Shown: in pieces, positions 61,547 to 64,000 of the stretch
How positions within the stretch are numbered: the stretch's first letter is position 1
Layout of the letters: the number at the start of each line of letters is the position of its first letter
Assembly (NCBI GenBank): GCA_963556195.1
Contig: CAUVYP010000582.1
Span: 1-64,000, forward strand
Direction: 5' to 3'
Origin: Sepiola atlantica
Taxonomy: Eukaryota > Mollusca > Cephalopoda > Sepiida > Sepiolidae
Length of the DNA stretch: 64,000 nt
Translations under genes and position numbers: made by a program
The notes under the pieces: model-generated
The model's database searches: none
Told to the model about the DNA's origin: nothing
The model's input: the letters and a program-made list of their open reading frames with translations, nothing else

Positions 61547-64000
61547 TTAGCGCGTTTTAAAGTTGATATCGCTTTTGTTTATAACTTCCACATTTATTCG
61601 AATTGTGCAACGAAACTTTGCAGACAGTCGCTGGTAGGCCTTTTCTACTGAAGTACCAAGTTTCAGAAGTGCAGCTCTTGTACTGCCGGAGATATGTCGA
61701 TACAAACTGAATACGCAAAACATCAACAAAATTTAGCGCGTTTTAAAGTTGATATCGCTTTTGTTTATAACTTCCACATTTATTCGAATTGGGCAACGAA
61801 ACTTTGCATACGGTCGTGAAGACACATGTTCTACTGAAGTACCAAGTTTCAGAAGTGCAGCTATTGTACTGCCGGAGATATGTCGATACAAACTGAATAC
61901 GCAAAACATCAACAAAATTTAGCGCGTTTTAAAGTTTATATCGCTTTTGTTTATAACTTTCACATTTATTCGAATTGTGCAACGAAACTTTGCAGACATT
62001 CGCGGAGACACATGTTCTACTGAAGTACCAAGTTTAAGAAGTGCAGCTCTTGTACTGCCGGAGATATGTCGATACAAACTGAATACGCAAAACATCAACA
62101 AAATTTAGCGCGTTTTAAAGTTGATATCGCTTTTGGTTATAACTTCCACATTTATTCGAATTGTGCAACGAAACTTTGCAGACAGTCTCAAATAAGCCTG
62201 TTCTACTGAAGTACCAAGTTTCAGAAGTGCAGCTCTTGTACTGCCGGAGATATGTCGATACAAACTGAATACGCAAAACATCAACAAAATTTAGTGCGTT
62301 TTAAAGTTGATATCGCTTTTGTTTATAACTTCCACATTCATTCGAATTGTGCAACGAAACTTTGCAGACAGTCGCGGAGACACATGTTCAACTGAAGTAC
62401 AAAGTTTCAGAAGTGCAGCTCTTGTACTGCCGGAGATATGTCGATACAAACTGAATACGCAAAACATCAACAAAATTTAGCGCGTTTTAAAGTTGATATC
62501 GCTTTTGTTTATAACTTCCACCTTTATTCGAATTGTGCAACGAAACTTTGCAGACAGTCGCGAAGAAACATGTTCTACTGCCGTACCAAGTTTCAGAAGT
62601 GCAGCTTTAATACTGCCGGAGATATGTCGATACAAACTGAATAGGCAAAACATCAACACAATTTAGCGCGTTTTAAAGTTGATATCGCTTTTGTTTATAA
62701 CTTCCACATTTATTCGAATTGTGCAACGAAACTTTTCAGACAGTCTCGAATAGGTGTTTTCTACTGAAGTACCAAGTTTCAGAAGTGCAGCTCTTGTACT
62801 GCCGGAGATATGTCGATACAAACTGAATACGCAAAACATCAACAAAATTTAGCGCGTTTTAAAGTTTATATCGCTTTTTGTTATAACTTCCACATTTATT
62901 CGAATTGTGCAACGAAACTTTGCAGACAGTCGCGGAGACACATGTTCTACTGAAGTACCAAGTTTCAGAAGTGCAGCTTTTGTACTGCCGGAGATATGTC
63001 GATACAAACTGAATACGCAAAACATCAACAAAATTTAGCGCGTTTTAAAGTTGATATCGCTTTTGTTTATAACTTCCACATTTATTCGAATTGGGCAACG
63101 AAACTTTGCATACAGTCGTGGAGACACATGTTCTACTGAAGTACCAAGTTTCAGAAGTGCAGCTCTTGTACTGCCGGAGATATGTCGATACAAACTGAAT
63201 ACGCAAAACATCAACAAAATTTAGCGCGTTTTAAAGTTTATATCGCTTTTGTTTATAACTTTCACATTTATTCGAATTGTGCAACGAAACTTTGCAGACA
63301 GTCGCGGAGACACATGTTCTACTGAAGTACCAAGTTTAAGAAGTGCAGCTCTTGTACTGCCGGAGATATGTCGATACAAACTGAATACGCAAAACATCAA
63401 CAAAATTTAGCGCGTTTTAAAGTAGATATCGCTTTTGTTTATAACTTCTCACATTTATTCGAATTGTGCAACGAAACTTTGCAGACAGTCGCTGGTAGGC
63501 CTTTTCTTCTGAAGTACCAAGTTTCAGAAGTGCAGCTCTTGTACTGCCGGAGACATGTCGATACAAACTGAATACGCAAAACATCAACAAAATTTAGCGC
63601 GTTTTAAAGTTGATATCGCTTTTGTTTATAACTTCCACATTCATTCGAATTGTGCAACGATACTTTGCAGACAGTCGCGGAGACACATGTTCTACTGAAG
63701 TACCAAGTTTCAGAAGTGCAGCTCTTGTACTGCCGGAGATATGTCGATACAAACTGAATACGCAAAACATCAACAAAATTTAGCGCGTTTTAAAGTTTAT
63801 ATCGCTTTTGTTTATAACTTCCACATTTATTCGAATTGGGCAACGAAACTTTGCAGACAGTCGCGGAGACACATGTTCTACTGAAGTACCAAGTTTCAGA
63901 AGTGCAGCTCTTGTACTGCCGGAGATATGTCGATACAAACTGAATACGCAAAACATCAACAAAATTTAGTGCGTTTTAAAGTTGATATCGCTTTTGTTTA
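61547..64000. repeat. Block colinear with 42385-44838, running off the right edge
   Basis: Class order K-H-H-Q-H-H-N-H-H-H-K-H-H and a partial H (63966-64000, starting ttagtgcg). It matches 42385-44838 at an offset of 19,162 bp (103 monomers plus 4 bp). Shared markers are ttttggttat in the Q, gcgaagaaacatg and gctttaatac in the following H pair, and the 187-bp K. Private changes: gtactgccgtacc near 62575 and gaataggc near 62639. Confidence 0.9.
63407..63593. repeat. 187-bp K monomer
   Basis: Same variant set as 44245; sixth and last of the cttctcac family in the window. Confidence 0.93.

Larger units (their letters stand above)
1..64000. repeat. 186-bp satellite DNA array, uninterrupted, with nested higher-order repeats
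   Basis: Every part of the window reads as copies of one 186-bp unit in a single orientation: 343 full copies and two partial ones. Landmarks recur in each copy: ttagcgcg at monomer position 1, gatatc (or tatatc) at 19-24, ttcgaa at 51-56, the class-specific core at 84-97, and tcgatacaaactg at 151-163. Neighbouring monomers of different class differ mainly in the core. HOR copies are nearly identical. Total length fits 343 x 186 plus a net 5 bp exactly, which accounts for seven 1-bp insertions and two 1-bp deletions. Such arrays are usually centromeric or pericentromeric, but nothing here proves the location. Neither edge of the array lies in the window. Confidence 0.98.

Noticed and set aside
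63594..63779. Mosaic monomer between the cattcattcg and acgatact H subtypes
   Set aside because: The combination could be a crossover product, but it rests on one base at position 48 and one at 101, which point mutation explains equally well.
163..63962. Hundreds of 60-residue minus-strand reading frames as real genes
   Set aside because: They recur once per 186-bp repeat, differ mainly by amino-acid-changing substitutions, carry stops and frameshifts that spread between copies, and lack any promoter or other gene context. They follow from repeat length being a multiple of three and from low divergence.
1..64000. CRISPR array (regular repeats with variable parts)
   Set aside because: The 186-bp unit is far too long, the variable part is only 14 bp with four recurring forms, and there are no unique spacers or cas genes.
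1..64000. CENP-B box
   Set aside because: On the minus strand ttcgttgcaca matches only the left half of the CENP-B consensus (TTCG plus the A); the required CGGG half is absent. A half match is expected by chance in a unit of this length.
1..64000. TATA-like motif (tataaac, minus strand, monomer positions 31-37) as a promoter
   Set aside because: An AT-rich heptamer in a repeat is weak evidence, and there is no supporting start site or transcription unit. RNA data would be needed.
1..64000. Assigning the satellite to a fish because 186-bp fish satellites are known
   Set aside because: Period length alone is not diagnostic, I do not recognise the sequence, and the CpG content does not favour a heavily methylated vertebrate genome.
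1..64000. Bacterial or phage origin
   Set aside because: A 64-kb pure tandem array of a nucleosome-sized unit with nested higher-order repeats and no genes has no bacterial or phage parallel that I know of.

Overview
The whole 64-kb window is one uninterrupted head-to-tail satellite DNA array. I see no gene, RNA gene, mobile element, CRISPR array or unique-sequence island. The unit is 186 bp and about 39% G+C (72 of 186 in the commonest form). By hand count there are 343 complete monomers plus a partial one at each end (1-162 and 63966-64000), all in one orientation. Only nine monomers differ in length, each by 1 bp: 185 bp at 17461 and 21924; 187 bp at 31595, 36060, 44245, 52802, 52989, 56896 and 63407. 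Monomer coordinates used below run 1-186 from the conserved ttagcgcg.

Source: arrays of this kind, with near-nucleosomal units and megabase-style higher-order repeats (HORs), are typical of eukaryotic centromeric or heterochromatic DNA. I do not recognise the satellite and cannot name the species. CpG is not depleted (about 10 per monomer against about 7 expected, observed/expected about 1.4). That leans towards a genome with little germline CpG methylation, such as many invertebrates, but does not prove it.

Monomer structure: most of the unit is nearly invariant, but a 14-bp core at monomer positions 84-97 exists in four alternative forms. I call them H (core around gacacatgt, about 201 copies), K (around ggtaggcctt, 54), N (around aataggtgt, 49) and Q (around aataggcctg, 39). 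K, Q and N resemble each other; H is the outlier.

Layout: the four classes are arranged in HORs of changing size, showing repeated local unequal exchange. Main tandem duplications are 14 monomers (907-3510/3511-6114), 11 (4255-6300/6301-8346), 3 (8719-9834 and 9835-10950), 11-12 (11323-15600), 4 (19506-20993), 10 (22667-24526/24527-26386), 23-24 (27503-31781/31968-36246), 9 (38107-39780/39781-41454), another 14 (44804-47407/47408-50011), and a 16-21-monomer pair (53176-57082/57083-60058). Long-range copies also occur: 60059-61360 resembles 14299-15600, about 45.8 kb away, and 61547-64000 resembles 42385-44838, about 19.2 kb away.

Coding: a 60-codon minus-strand frame is open in most monomers, with a TAA once per repeat. 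The substitutions look unconstrained by protein sequence, so I treat it as a by-product of a young, homogenised repeat. No genes work together here; the biology is the structure and turnover of the satellite itself.
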